64,000 nucleotides of DNA from Novosphingobium olei (lineage in GTDB: Bacteria; Pseudomonadota; Alphaproteobacteria; Sphingomonadales; Sphingomonadaceae), in the NCBI RefSeq assembly GCF_012927405.1, contig NZ_JABBGM010000003.1, positions 372,001 to 436,000 of the forward strand, read 5' to 3'. Shown here piece after piece: positions 8,066-16,875 of the stretch. Both the position numbers and the translations under genes were made by a program. Each line of letters opens with the position of its first letter. The stretch's first letter is position 1. A model generated the notes under the pieces. That model had not been told where the DNA came from, did not search any database, and saw only the letters and a program-made list of their open reading frames with translations.

Positions 8066-8383
8066 TCAATTGTGCGTCTCCAGCCGATCGCGCATTCTTG
8101 CGGCTTTGAGCCACAGGCAACACAAAGCCGCCTCAGTACCAAATTCCGCTGTTGAGACATCGCCGTTAGAGGCGCCATCCGGAGCCAAGGCCCCTTTTCT
8201 TCGGTGCCGATTTCGACATAGACATAGCCCGACGCGAGCGCCGCCCCGACCTCGTTGGTACCTCGTCTCGACACAGAAGCGCCGACTTCGCGGCTCCCCG
8301 CGCGTGAAATCACTCGCAAAGCAGCCCCCTCTCGCTTTCAGGATGATCGCAGCGCTCGCTCCCTCGGGCACGAAGTTTTATGC
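8066..8383 (-). pseudogene. Remnant of a tannase-like secreted hydrolase (frameshifted)
   Basis: Three reading frames in succession on the minus strand align with residues about 110-215 of the intact tannase-like protein encoded at 37892-39604. The first, 'FVPEGASAAIILK…GGCFASDF', matches FVPEGAKADAAIILN…GGWFASEL. The second, 'TNEVGAALASGYVYVEIGT', matches TDKVGAALAAGYVYVDVGT. The third, 'LAPDGASNGDVSTAEFGTEAAL', matches VAADGTYPGHAPAAVIDTKAAI. At least two frameshifts separate them, and the N- and C-terminal thirds, including the serine nucleophile region, are missing. It is a dead paralogue or orthologue; its closeness to the TonB receptor at 4942-7452 suggests an old receptor/hydrolase pair. 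Confidence 0.75.
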
Positions 8384-9071
8384 GACGGGTAGCCAAGCAG
8401 ATCGGCGAGCGCCCCCGTCAGCGATGATGTCGGCCTGCCGCCCGGCCCTTATGCCTCGCAGGTTGCTGCGAAGTCCTTCGAACGGATTTGCGGATATAGA
8501 CAGCCTCGTAACGGAAAAGGGTCATCGGCTTTCCGTTCACCGGCACTTGAAGCAGCATTTACAGTGCCGGATCAACACTCAGACTGCCGTGATGCGGGCA
8601 GCGCCGCCTTCTGTGGTGTAGCAATAAGAGCGGAGCGGCACCGGCAACGCTAGCCTTCATCCGCACAACCACATGACGTCCCATCGATTTCGACCTTGAG
8701 CGGTGCGCCTCGACCCGCAATCATAAGTCGCTGACCGATCCGCCTGCCTATCCAACATGCCAACAGCCCAATACGCCCCGCTTATCTGGAGGGCCGCGCG
8801 CTTGATCAATGCATCGCGATCAGCGCGCTCCACCCTAGCTTCCGGTGCGATCTACACGAAGGTTCCTTCGCCGAATGGGGACCTCATCGGTCGTCATCAT
8901 CAAGGGTCCGTGCCACCATTGCACACTTCTATATGCGCGGTGCACAGTTGCGGTCGCCGGCGACTGAGCATCCTCGGCGTGCGCGACCGGGCCAAGATCA
9001 TCACGACCGCAATTTCCCGAAGCTCTTGGGTGCAGCGCCTTGGCGCGAGCTGCACAAACTTGGAACGAGCA
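8384..9071. other. Non-coding or decayed stretch, no recognisable gene
   Basis: Open frames here are short and show no consistent codon bias. One plus-strand run near 8425-8520 (VGLPPGPYASQVAAKSFERI) has the composition of a former coding segment but no family I recognise. No RNA gene, repeat or clear promoter is visible. Confidence 0.5.
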
Positions 9072-9608
9072 TCAGCTGCGGGAGCGTCGCGCCGATTGCC
9101 GGGCTCCCCAGGCGGCGTTGACCAGGCCGTTCAGCCAGTCCTGGTGGCCGTTGATCATGGGGTTGGGTCGTGCCGCAGCCATTTCTTTCGCGGGTGCGCC
9201 GTTCTGCGTTTCCTGTGTCAGTATCCGCACGCGGCCATGCGAGAGATCCTCGATCAGCCAGGCGTGATGAACGTCGAGCCGGTCTGCGGCGCCTTCTTCG
9301 CCGGCCCAGCCGTGCCAGGCGATTCGCGCAGGCTGCCCGGCAACCGGCGGCACGCATTCGACGACGCGGGCAGGAACGGGGAAGCCGAAGGTGCGGAAGA
9401 AGAAGCTGTCGCCAAGCGCCAGTTCTGGCCCTTTGCCATCGTAAATCTCGACGTCCGATGCGTTGTCATAGTAAGTCGGCCACGCTGTGGGCATGGCCAA
9501 AAGAGGCCAGATGTCGTCGGATGAAAGTCCGGCAACGATCACTTCGTTCGAAACGTAATTGTCGGTAAAGCCCGGGACAAACCCCTCGGGCCAGATGATA
9601 TCGGACAT
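9072..9608 (-). CDS. SRPBCC-superfamily protein (START/polyketide-cyclase fold)
   Basis: A 178-residue protein, started at the ATG at 9608 because GAGGAG lies seven bases upstream and the frame before it is non-conserved. The pattern fits the SRPBCC fold: an N-terminal helix-strand with 'FTDNYVSNEVIVAGLSSDDIWPLL', then 'WPTYYDNASDVEIYDG', a central beta-sheet 'LGDSFFFRTFGFPVPARVVECVP', and a C-terminal helix after 'NPMINGHQDWLNGLV'. Such proteins bind small hydrophobic ligands or act as cyclases or ATPase co-chaperones; the exact role is unknown. It is divergent from a LysR regulator across about 110 bases, the usual arrangement for a LysR target. Confidence 0.85.
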   Translation of the reverse strand: MSDIIWPEGFVPGFTDNYVSNEVIVAGLSSDDIWPLLAMPTAWPTYYDNASDVEIYDGKGPELALGDSFFFRTFGFPVPARVVECVPPVAGQPARIAWHGWAGEEGAADRLDVHHAWLIEDLSHGRVRILTQETQNGAPAKEMAAARPNPMINGHQDWLNGLVNAAWGARQSARRSRS

Positions 9609-9684
9609 GGATGCTCCTCCGCAACGCGCTGCCATCGTCGGCAGCCATTTCATGCTGACAAAATGGGGCCATCTGCGGCATAAC

Positions 9685-9709
9685 TCCAATCGATAAGTGG
9701 AATTTTGGA
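9685..9709. promoter_or_regulatory. TCCAA-N15-TTGGA inverted repeat in LysR/SRPBCC intergenic region
   Basis: An interrupted dyad with five-base arms lies between the divergent SRPBCC and LysR genes, overlapping the region just before the LysR start. LysR regulators bind such long interrupted dyads (T-N11-A core); assignment is positional inference. Confidence 0.35.
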
Positions 9710-9716
9710 TATCGGC

Positions 9717-10604
9717 ATGACCAATATCAAAAATCTCGACCTCAACCTGCTTCGCGGTCTGCACGCTTTGATCGAGACGCGTTCTGTCACGCGCGCAGCA
9801 GAGCGGCTGGGGCTTAGCCAGCCTGCGGTGAGCGGCATTCTCGCACGGCTGCGCGATGCTCTCGGGGACCCCCTGTTCGTGCGTGGCCAGCACGGGCTGA
9901 TGCCCACGCCGCGCACACTTGAGCTGTCCGGCCCGCTCGCCCGGCTGCTGACGGAATTAGAGGCCCTGGTAAAGCCCACCGCATTCATTCCGCACGAGGC
10001 GCAGATGACCTTTCGGATTGCAGCCACCGACTATGCGCAGACGGCAATCGTGCTTCCGCTGCTGAAGGCACTACGCAAGGCGGCTCCGGGCATTCGCCTC
10101 GCCGTTCGCCCAGTGGGTCCCCATTTTGCCGGTGAGTTGGCAGAAGGCAGGATCGATGTGGCATGCGTCACCCCAGATATGGCACCTGACACGCTGCGCG
10201 CACGCACGTTGTTCGAAGAGGATTACATCTGCATCCTGCGCCCAGGGCACCCCGCTGCCGACCAGCTTGACCTTGATCGATTCTGCGGACTTGATCATGC
10301 CATCATGTCGCATGACGGTACGCGATTTCGGGGCGCCACTGATGTGGCACTGGACCGCATCGGCCGCAGCCGCAAGGTGATTGCAACCGTGCCGAGCTTT
10401 CTGGTGCTCATGGACATCGTCCGGGGTTCCGACACCATCGCGCTTGTGCCGCGGCGTCTTACGGCAGGTGCAAACGGCCTCGTGCTGCGCGAACCTCCCA
10501 TCGCGCTAAAGGGGTTCACCAAAATCCTGACCTGGCACGAGCGGATGCAACACGATCCCGCGCATATCTGGCTGAGGGACCAGCTGGTGCGACTAGCCGC
10601 CTGA
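9717..10604 (+). CDS. LysR-family transcriptional regulator
   Basis: A 295-residue LysR regulator. The N-terminal winged helix covers residues about 5-65 (NLDLNLLRGLHALIETRSVTRAAERLGLSQPAVSGILARLRDALGDPLFVRG), followed by a linker helix and a two-lobed effector domain beginning near residue 88 (MTFRIAATDY). The pattern 'LPRAGSPAA-like' effector lobe and the early 'NLNLLR' start are typical of the NodD/SyrM-like branch. I chose the ATG at 9717; a TTG four codons upstream in frame is less likely. It is divergent from the SRPBCC gene, its probable target. The effector is unknown. Confidence 0.92.
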   Translation: MTNIKNLDLNLLRGLHALIETRSVTRAAERLGLSQPAVSGILARLRDALGDPLFVRGQHGLMPTPRTLELSGPLARLLTELEALVKPTAFIPHEAQMTFRIAATDYAQTAIVLPLLKALRKAAPGIRLAVRPVGPHFAGELAEGRIDVACVTPDMAPDTLRARTLFEEDYICILRPGHPAADQLDLDRFCGLDHAIMSHDGTRFRGATDVALDRIGRSRKVIATVPSFLVLMDIVRGSDTIALVPRRLTAGANGLVLREPPIALKGFTKILTWHERMQHDPAHIWLRDQLVRLAA

Positions 10605-10742
10605 TGGCGGCCGAGCTGCTCGAAGATCGGTCACGTCACGGCGACGAGGGAAAGCCAGCCGTTTCGCAAAAGCTGGGGCTTTGCTATCGGCCATCGCGAC
10701 CGAACATGATACCAAGCTTAGAACAGGACGCAGCCATATCCG

Positions 10743-12257
10743 ATGTTGATCTCCACTCTTGCTGTTGCCGCGCGTGACCGTGACCGCCTTCAGGAATTGA
10801 GCGGGGTCGCCTCGCGGTTTGGTCTGGGCGTACTGCTCAACAAGTTCGGGATCGAAGGCGCGCGCGGCGACGACGGTGCGGCGGTCCATCCGGCCAGCCC
10901 GCCGCGCCGGGTGCGGCTCGCGCTTGAGGAACTGGGCCCGACGTTCGTCAAGCTGGGGCAGATCCTTGCCACTCGCAGCGATATGCTGGGGCCGGAATGG
11001 ATTGCGGAGCTGGAGCAGTTGCACAGCCAGGCCCCGACAGTTCCCTTTGTGGAGCTTCGCTCGATCGTGGAGGACGCACTCGGGATGGCACCCGAAGAAG
11101 CGTTTGAGACTTTTGATGAACAGCCTCTGGCCGCTGCCTCCATGGCTCAAGTCCACCGCGCAACCCTGAAGGACGGCACGGCTGTCGTCGTAAAGATCCA
11201 GCGTCCGGGCATCCGCCCGCGAATGGAGGCCGATCTTCGGCTTATGACGCAGCTGGCCGAGTTGATAGAGCAGGCCAGCACTGCGGCACGGCAATTTCAG
11301 CCAGCGGCACTGGTACGTCAACTGGCCGCTGCCCTGCTGGAAGAACTGGACTTCACCAGCGAGGCCCGCAACGCTGAATTGCTGAAGGCCGACTTTGCCC
11401 GGAATGAACAGGTCGTCCTGCCGGCGATCCACTGGCAATTCACGACGCCGACCGTGCTGGTGATGGATTTCATCGCCGGCATGCCGCCAAGGGACGCTGT
11501 TGCGCTTCGAGCCGCCGGCCTCGATCCCGAGACGATCGCTGCCGTCGGCGCGGACATGGTGCTCGACATGATCCTGGTCAACGGACGCTTCCATGGCGAC
11601 CCCCATCCAGGCAATCTCCTATGCCTTCCCGGCAACCGGCTAGCGCTGATTGATCTGGGTATGATCGGCCACGTATCGCGCAGACGACGCGAGGAGTTCA
11701 TCGCGTTCGGTCAGGCGATGACAACCGGCGACGCTGCATTGTTGACGGACGTGTTGTACAGCTGGACGTCCGAGGGCGGCGCATCGCGCGAAGCGGCTCG
11801 CCGGGCTAGCGACAGGCTGATTGCCAGCCATGGCGGCAAGTTGATCATCGGCCCGCTGATCCGCTCCTTTATGACGCTGATGCGGGACGAGGGGCTGACT
11901 ATGCCACTCGATCTGATGCTGATGTTCAAGGCTCTCCTGACCATGGATGGCGTGCTGTCCACGATCCAACCCGACTTCGACCTGACCAGCGCGATGCAAG
12001 GAGCGGTTGCAAGGACATCCCGCCGAAAGCTTGACCCGGGCTATTGGCTGCCGCTGGGCGCTGCCCTGAGCATGGAACTGTCCCGCCTTGGCGAGGACGC
12101 TCCACGCCTTGTTCGCAGTCTCGTCCGCCGGCTCGAGGCTGAGCCAGCCGCACCGGCACCCGACAACACCAACGCAATCCGCCGATCAGGAAACATCATT
12201 GCTGCTGCGATCTTAGTCGGGTCGCTTATCATTGCCGTGGCGATAAAACTGAATTGA
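10743..12257 (+). CDS. ABC1/UbiB-family atypical kinase (AarF-like)
   Basis: A 504-residue protein of the ABC1/ADCK/UbiB family. Family signatures are visible: the KxGQ motif in 'LGPTFVKLGQILATRSD' (about residues 64-80), the alanine-rich loop region 'PLAAASMAQVHRATLKDG', the nucleotide-binding lysine in 'VVVKIQRPG', the catalytic-loop 'HGDPHPGN' and the metal-binding 'LIDLGMIG'. A hydrophobic stretch at the C-terminus (GNIIAAAILVGSLIIAVAIKL) is a single membrane anchor. Family members support ubiquinone synthesis or other lipid metabolism. Sphingomonads usually carry a separate ubiB in the ubiE operon; this one stands alone, so it may be a paralogue with another lipid role. Confidence 0.88.
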   Translation: MLISTLAVAARDRDRLQELSGVASRFGLGVLLNKFGIEGARGDDGAAVHPASPPRRVRLALEELGPTFVKLGQILATRSDMLGPEWIAELEQLHSQAPTVPFVELRSIVEDALGMAPEEAFETFDEQPLAAASMAQVHRATLKDGTAVVVKIQRPGIRPRMEADLRLMTQLAELIEQASTAARQFQPAALVRQLAAALLEELDFTSEARNAELLKADFARNEQVVLPAIHWQFTTPTVLVMDFIAGMPPRDAVALRAAGLDPETIAAVGADMVLDMILVNGRFHGDPHPGNLLCLPGNRLALIDLGMIGHVSRRRREEFIAFGQAMTTGDAALLTDVLYSWTSEGGASREAARRASDRLIASHGGKLIIGPLIRSFMTLMRDEGLTMPLDLMLMFKALLTMDGVLSTIQPDFDLTSAMQGAVARTSRRKLDPGYWLPLGAALSMELSRLGEDAPRLVRSLVRRLEAEPAAPAPDNTNAIRRSGNIIAAAILVGSLIIAVAIKLN

Positions 12258-12570
12258 GTTCACGAGCCCGTCTTTTTCATCCGGACCCATGGCATCCGCA
12301 AAGTCGCTTGAGATCGCCGTGCCAAAAGGTGAGCAGAGCGATGCCAGCCATGCCGGATCTGGCAATGTCCGGCATGCTCATGCGGACGAGGTTAATGGGC
12401 ACATTGAACTGATCACTGACATCGGGCTGAACCATCCGATCATCCCGACATCAAGGCCAGCATCGAGGTCGATCAAAAAGTTGGTGGCCCGTGAGCTTCA
12501 ACGACAGGTTCTCGCGACACCCGCTCCACTGCAGCATTGCGTCATTGTCCGCGCTTACTGCAGCAGACTT
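12258..12570. other. Intergenic stretch, no supported gene
   Basis: A 94-codon plus-strand frame starting at 12289 is open but has no recognisable motif, runs across the end of the acyl-CoA dehydrogenase remnant, and has no ribosome-binding site. I see no other structure. Confidence 0.4.
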
Positions 12571-13154
12571 TGATACTTCAGCGAGATAAAGTTCTCCGCC
12601 GATAACGTCTTTCATTACTTCGGGCGATCCCGCCAGGATCCTGTTAATCCGCGAAACCATAAACATGAGGCAGATCTCATATTCCTTCATGTAGCGGGCA
12701 CCGCTGTGAAGCTGGACACCTTCATCGACCATGTCGCGTGCATACGTGCGCATCCCGGACATATCGCTGCCTGCCCCCGTTTCGGTCATGCCGACAGCAA
12801 GGATCTTCCTGCGGCGACACAGTCGGGAAGAAATCGTTTGCGCTACTCCTCGGTTCCGAGCTTGAAGTAAGGAACGACAAGCCGCGAAGGGAGCGGCGCA
12901 TAGAACTCGCCGACGTCGGCCCGCGCGATCTCTTCGATGATCACTTGTTCGAAGCGGAAGTCGTTGTCCCCAATTCCGCCGTACTTCTTGTCCGGCCACA
13001 GCATGAGCATACCCTGCCGCCCCGCAGCTTCGTAGGCCGATCGGTCCACGATCCCCTGCTCGCGCCAGCGGGCCATGTGCGGCACGATCTCGCTCTCAAG
13101 GAACTTGCGATAGGATGCCCGAAAAAGAACCTGTTCTTCCGTAAACGCACGCAT
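12571..13154 (-). pseudogene. Acyl-CoA dehydrogenase remnant with internal deletion and frameshift
   Basis: The N-terminal part begins at ATG 13154 with AGGAGGA eight bases upstream and reads as a normal acyl-CoA dehydrogenase N-terminal helical domain (MRAFTEEQVLFRASYRKFLE… to VVPYFKLGTEE). It then frameshifts near 12840. The next frame gives 'RKILAVGMTETGAGSDMSGMRTYARDM', the family's flavin-contact segment, which jumps straight to 'VQLHSGARYMKEYEICLMFMVSRINRILAGSPEVMKDVIG', the C-terminal segment. Roughly 200 residues of the middle domain are missing, including the catalytic glutamate. The promoter region faces the oxidoreductase at 13332, so the two were probably one divergent regulon. 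Confidence 0.85.
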
Positions 13155-13300
13155 CTGATGTCGTCCTCCTGCGGACGACTTCCGGTATCGGCCGAAGTCC
13201 CGCAAGAGCCAGGGCTCATCCATTACCTATGTGTTCATCGATCGCGATCCGGCTCGGGTGTGCGCCAGCACAAGCCAGATTGACGGTCATTCGGAACGAA

Positions 13301-13316
13301 GTATACATGTGTATAC
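13301..13316. promoter_or_regulatory. GTATACA-TG-TGTATAC operator, probable TetR site
   Basis: A 16-base inverted repeat with perfect seven-base arms ends 15 bases before the start of the FAD oxidoreductase and lies in the divergent space with the acyl-CoA dehydrogenase remnant. The TetR gene co-transcribed with the oxidoreductase is its likely ligand; binding here would block the promoter of both. Confidence 0.6.
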
Positions 13317-13331
13317 ATTCGGGAGGAAATC

Positions 13332-14960
13332 ATGAGGACGCAAGGCAAGGCCTATCGCAAGGGCTCAGGGATCGAAGGTGACTTCGATGTCATCGTGGTC
13401 GGCTCGGGAATGGGCGGCATGGGCGTGGCATCTGCGCTCGCCAAGAACGGCAGGAAGGTGCTGCTTCTCGAACAGCACAATGTGGTGGGGGGCCTTGCCC
13501 AATCGTTCGAGCGCAATGGCTACCGCTGGTCGGTCGGAATGCACTACATCGGGGATGTCGCCAGCCCCCACACGATGACGCGCAAGATATTCGACTACGC
13601 GACGAACGATGCGATCGAGTGGGCCCACCTCCCTTCGATCTTCAATCGGATGGATATCGGGGGGCGCCAGTACGCAATTCCGGCGGGGATCGATGCCTAT
13701 CGCGAGGCGCTCGCCGGATGGTTCCCCGACGAACGCGGCGCGATCGACCGCTACCTGGAACTGGTCAGCGAAGTGACCCGCTCGTCTCCGGCATACTTTG
13801 CCCTCAAAGCCTACCCCGAGGGCCAGCGGCCTGCCCAGCTTCAGGAGGCTGCGCTGCCCTTCTTCCGGCTTGCGCGCCGCATAACACGCGATGTCATTGG
13901 CCAGCTGACATCCAACGCCGAGCTGACCGCCATCCTCTGCGCGAACTGGGGCGATTACGGCATCGAGCCCTCGCGAAGTTCGTTCGCGATGCATGCAATG
14001 CTTTTCAAGCATTACGTCAACGGCGCAAGCTACCCTATCGGCGGCGGAGGGGCATTCGCCGATGCCATGGTCCCGATCATCGAGAGCGCAGGAGGCCTTG
14101 TCCTGCACAGCGCAACTGTCGAACAGATCCTGATCGAGGGTGGGCGAGTTGTCGGCGTGCGCCTTGGCGACGGCAGCACCGTGACTTGCAAAACCGTCAT
14201 TTCAAACGCCGGCATGCACGCAACCTTTGGCCGCCTTGTCGATCGGCAGGTGGCGCAATCATACGGGCTGGTGGAGAAGCTTGAACAGGTGAGGCCGACC
14301 GGGACTGTCGTCGGCATTCACGTCGGCCTCGAAGGCAGCGCGGGCGAACTCGGCCTTGAGCCGGCCAATGTATGGTCTCATCCCGGCACGGACTTCACGG
14401 CCAACCTGGCTGCACACAAGTCGGACTTTTCGGCACCTTTTCCATTCTGCTTCGTCACGTTCGGTTCCGCGAAGGACCCGACCTGGGACGAGCAATTCCC
14501 CGGTCGATCGACGATCGAGCTTCATGCGTTCACGGACTACAGCCATTTCAAGCGCTGGGAAAACACGCGCTGGATGAAGCGAGGCGCCGAATACGATGCG
14601 CTGAAGGAACAGATAATGGAGCGCTTGCTGGCCGAACTTTACCGGCTGGTTCCGCAGGTCAAGGGGAAGGTCCGCCATGTCGAAACCCACACACCTGTGA
14701 GCTATGGGACGTTCCTGCGCAGGGAGCGCGGAGAGATACTTGGCATAGAGAGCTCCCCATCGCGGTATGCGCAGGAATGGCTGGGGGCATGGACGCCCGT
14801 TCCGGGCCTCTTCCTCACCGGGCAGGATGTCACCAACGACGGAATGATCGGAGCGCTGTTCGGAGGCATCATCGCGGCATCCGCCGTGCTCGGAAAAGAT
14901 CTCGTCTCCGAAATTCGCTCTCGTGAACAGGCAGTGCCGGCACTAACCACGGGGGAATGA
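13332..14960 (+). CDS. FAD-dependent oxidoreductase of the phytoene desaturase / retinol saturase family
   Basis: A 542-residue flavoprotein. The dinucleotide-binding motif VIVVGSGMGGMGVASALAK lies at residues about 20-38, followed by LLLEQHNVVGGLAQSFERNGYRWSVGMHYIG, the amine-oxidase/carotenoid-desaturase FAD signature. The C-terminal FAD contact 'GLFLTGQDVTNDGMIGALFGGIIAA' is present. Retinol saturase and carotenoid isomerase relatives act on conjugated isoprenoids; the substrate here is unknown. GGGAGGA sits eight bases before the ATG. The gene overlaps the following TetR gene by four bases. With the broken acyl-CoA dehydrogenase and GMC oxidoreductase around it, it may be the survivor of an isoprenoid or alcohol oxidation locus. 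Confidence 0.88.
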   Translation: MRTQGKAYRKGSGIEGDFDVIVVGSGMGGMGVASALAKNGRKVLLLEQHNVVGGLAQSFERNGYRWSVGMHYIGDVASPHTMTRKIFDYATNDAIEWAHLPSIFNRMDIGGRQYAIPAGIDAYREALAGWFPDERGAIDRYLELVSEVTRSSPAYFALKAYPEGQRPAQLQEAALPFFRLARRITRDVIGQLTSNAELTAILCANWGDYGIEPSRSSFAMHAMLFKHYVNGASYPIGGGGAFADAMVPIIESAGGLVLHSATVEQILIEGGRVVGVRLGDGSTVTCKTVISNAGMHATFGRLVDRQVAQSYGLVEKLEQVRPTGTVVGIHVGLEGSAGELGLEPANVWSHPGTDFTANLAAHKSDFSAPFPFCFVTFGSAKDPTWDEQFPGRSTIELHAFTDYSHFKRWENTRWMKRGAEYDALKEQIMERLLAELYRLVPQVKGKVRHVETHTPVSYGTFLRRERGEILGIESSPSRYAQEWLGAWTPVPGLFLTGQDVTNDGMIGALFGGIIAASAVLGKDLVSEIRSREQAVPALTTGE

Positions 14961-15538
14961 AGCGCGAGACCGTTAAGACCGCCCGGCGCATCCTGGAAGC
15001 TGCAGCGCAATCCTTTCGCGAGAAAGGATTGCCCGCAGTCTCGATGCGTGAGGTTGCCAAGAAGGCGGGCGTGACGCCCATGGCGATCTACCGGCACTAC
15101 GCAGACAAGGCCACGCTGGTGGAAGCTGTGGTTGCCCACGGCTTCGAGGAGTACGAACGCTACGTCGGCGCCCCGCCCCCGGATGCGGAGCCGCTGGCTG
15201 CACTGCGCCACCGTGCGGGGAGGATATTCGACTTCGCCGTGGACCATCCCGTCTTTTTCGAACTGATGTTTCTCTCCCCCCAAGCGTCGCGGGAGATCGT
15301 ATCTGCGCAACGCATGCGAAGCATCCATGCGCCGACGTACAAGATTGCCTACGAGGCGGTGCGATCGTGGAGGATTGGGCAAAGACAAGTCCATCCGAGC
15401 AACAGCGTCCTTACGCTCTCGCTGCTGTCCTATTGCATTGGCTTCTGCGCGTTCCACCTGAACGCGACCATGAACCTGTCAGACAGTGCCGCACGAGAGC
15501 AGTACATGATCGGCCTCGAGGCGCTGCTGGCGCCTTAG
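14957..15538 (+). CDS. TetR-family transcriptional regulator
   Basis: A 193-residue TetR regulator. The N-terminal helix-turn-helix covers residues 5-52 (TARRILEAAAQSFREKGLPAVSMREVAKKAGVTPMAIYRHYADKATLVEAV). The C-terminal ligand-binding helices follow, with 'PVFFELMFLSP', similar to the TetR_C_33-type domain. It starts in the last codons of the oxidoreductase (ATGA overlap), so the two are coupled. The palindrome at 13301-13316 upstream of the operon is its likely operator, giving negative autoregulation; this is inference. The inducer is probably the oxidoreductase substrate or its CoA derivative. Confidence 0.92.
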   Translation: MKRETVKTARRILEAAAQSFREKGLPAVSMREVAKKAGVTPMAIYRHYADKATLVEAVVAHGFEEYERYVGAPPPDAEPLAALRHRAGRIFDFAVDHPVFFELMFLSPQASREIVSAQRMRSIHAPTYKIAYEAVRSWRIGQRQVHPSNSVLTLSLLSYCIGFCAFHLNATMNLSDSAAREQYMIGLEALLAP

Positions 15539-15634
15539 GCTGCAGGCACCCGATCAATCTGTTGTGACCGCCTTGATCGCGGCGACCTGGCCCCGCAGCG
15601 AGAACCGATAATTTCAGGTACGCCTGCCGAACGC

Positions 15635-16183
15635 GACTTTTCCGGCTGGTCTGCGTCGGTATCTTATCTTCGACCGGCATCCCGAGGTGAAACTCGCCTG
15701 CGATCCTCAGATCTTGTGGCGCCGACCGCAATCTACCGAAATTACCTCAACCACCCCAAAGATCCCGCGGCGCTGATTGCTGCGCTTCGACGCGTGGATC
15801 AGATCGACGCAATGCCGGGACTGAATTCCTTGCTTGTTCGCCGCCTGGCATCATCCGAAAACCTGAATCTGACCAAAGACCGATCCGTGGACGGTAACAT
15901 CAGGGCGTTCGGCAACACGATCAATCATCCTGTCGGAACCTCCAAAATGGGCGGTGCCGGTGAAGCCGTCGTCGACAATCTTCTGCGCGTCCATGGAGTC
16001 AGCGGCCTGCGCTTAGCTGACGCCGCGATCATGCCGACGATCGTTTCCAGCGACACCAACGCGCCAGCGATCATAATCGGCGCCATGGCTGCGTGGATGA
16101 TCATGGTAGACAACGCCGCAGGTTCGCGAACCGTGGGCTCAAGCACTCTTCTCAAACCGGCATGCGTGCCTTCACCGCGCTGA
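15635..16183 (+). pseudogene. C-terminal fragment of a GMC oxidoreductase (choline dehydrogenase type)
   Basis: An open frame from about 15635 to the TGA at 16181-16183 matches only the C-terminal domain of GMC oxidoreductases. It has 'YLRPASRGETRLRSSD', 'IYRNYLNHPKDPAALIAALR', the catalytic 'NHPVGTSKMG' region with its His, then 'LRVHGVSGLRLADAAIMPTIVSSDTNAPAIIIG', the FAD-ribityl contact. The FAD-binding N-terminus (GxGxxG) is absent; the first 350 or so residues are gone. The 3' end overlaps the end of the convergent TetR gene by 32 bases. A truncated gene of this length cannot bind FAD and is almost certainly dead. Confidence 0.85.
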
Positions 16184-16781
16184 CGAACCGTTCTTTGAGC
16201 AGCGCCAGGGACGCAGTCGTCAGAACCTTATCACCAATTAAATCACGGCCGATCGCCAAGCCCTGCGTCGCGCTGATGAGCAGATAAATCTCGGTCAGCA
16301 ATCCGCTAAGATCGGACAAACCGTACTGCTCGGCTACAGTCATCACCTTGGCGCTGGTCAGGGAATTGACGTTTGCCATGGCGCGGCGCAAACCCTCCTC
16401 CAGCAGTGGATCCCAGCGGCTGGCTAGCTGGATTTCCGTCAAGGCCCGCGCGGGAAGGTCGTTCTGAACCCGCCACAGGATATTGGGAAAGTCCATCAAG
16501 CCCCTGAGGAGGTCCCCGTGACGGAGCAACCCTGCTTCAACAGAGCCCATCATTCGCACCATTGCCTCCTCGCCGGCGGCAGCAACCAGCAAGTCCCTCG
16601 TTGGGAATTGGTGCAGCAGCGAGCCGCGGCTCACACCAGCATCATCGAGCACCGCTTGCGTGCTCGTGGCGGCATATCCTTGCAGCGCAATAAGCTTGAT
16701 CGCGCTCGAAAGCAGGATTTCGCGCATGGCTTGCCCGCGCCGGGTCTTGGCTCCCGTCCGCTCGCCAATTCCATCGACCAT
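16152..16781 (-). CDS. TetR-family regulator, last gene of the P450/monooxygenase operon
   Basis: A 209-residue TetR regulator. The helix-turn-helix is at about residues 20-65 (MREILLSSAIKLIALQGYAATSTQAVLDDAGVSRGSLLHQFPTRDLLVAA). I place the start at the ATG at 16781, preceded by GAAGGAAAG; the frame runs open further upstream but overlaps the monooxygenase gene without conservation. It lies 94 bases downstream of the monooxygenase and in the same direction, so it is probably the terminal gene of the SDR-P450-monooxygenase transcript. It is the nearest candidate to bind the TAGTCT-N4-AGACTA palindromes found at four places in this cluster. Confidence 0.88.
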   Translation of the reverse strand: MVDGIGERTGAKTRRGQAMREILLSSAIKLIALQGYAATSTQAVLDDAGVSRGSLLHQFPTRDLLVAAAGEEAMVRMMGSVEAGLLRHGDLLRGLMDFPNILWRVQNDLPARALTEIQLASRWDPLLEEGLRRAMANVNSLTSAKVMTVAEQYGLSDLSGLLTEIYLLISATQGLAIGRDLIGDKVLTTASLALLKERFVSAVKARMPV

Positions 16782-16875
16782 GCTTTCCTTCGACACTGCT
16801 CTTCCCGCCACGTAAGTCACGGGGCAATGATGCAGAAAAGATCGGGCGGCGTAAACCGCACGCAGCCGGTGCGTA

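Noticed and set aside
12289..12573. 94-residue plus-strand frame
   Set aside because: No ribosome-binding site or motif, and it overlaps the acyl-CoA dehydrogenase remnant antisense.
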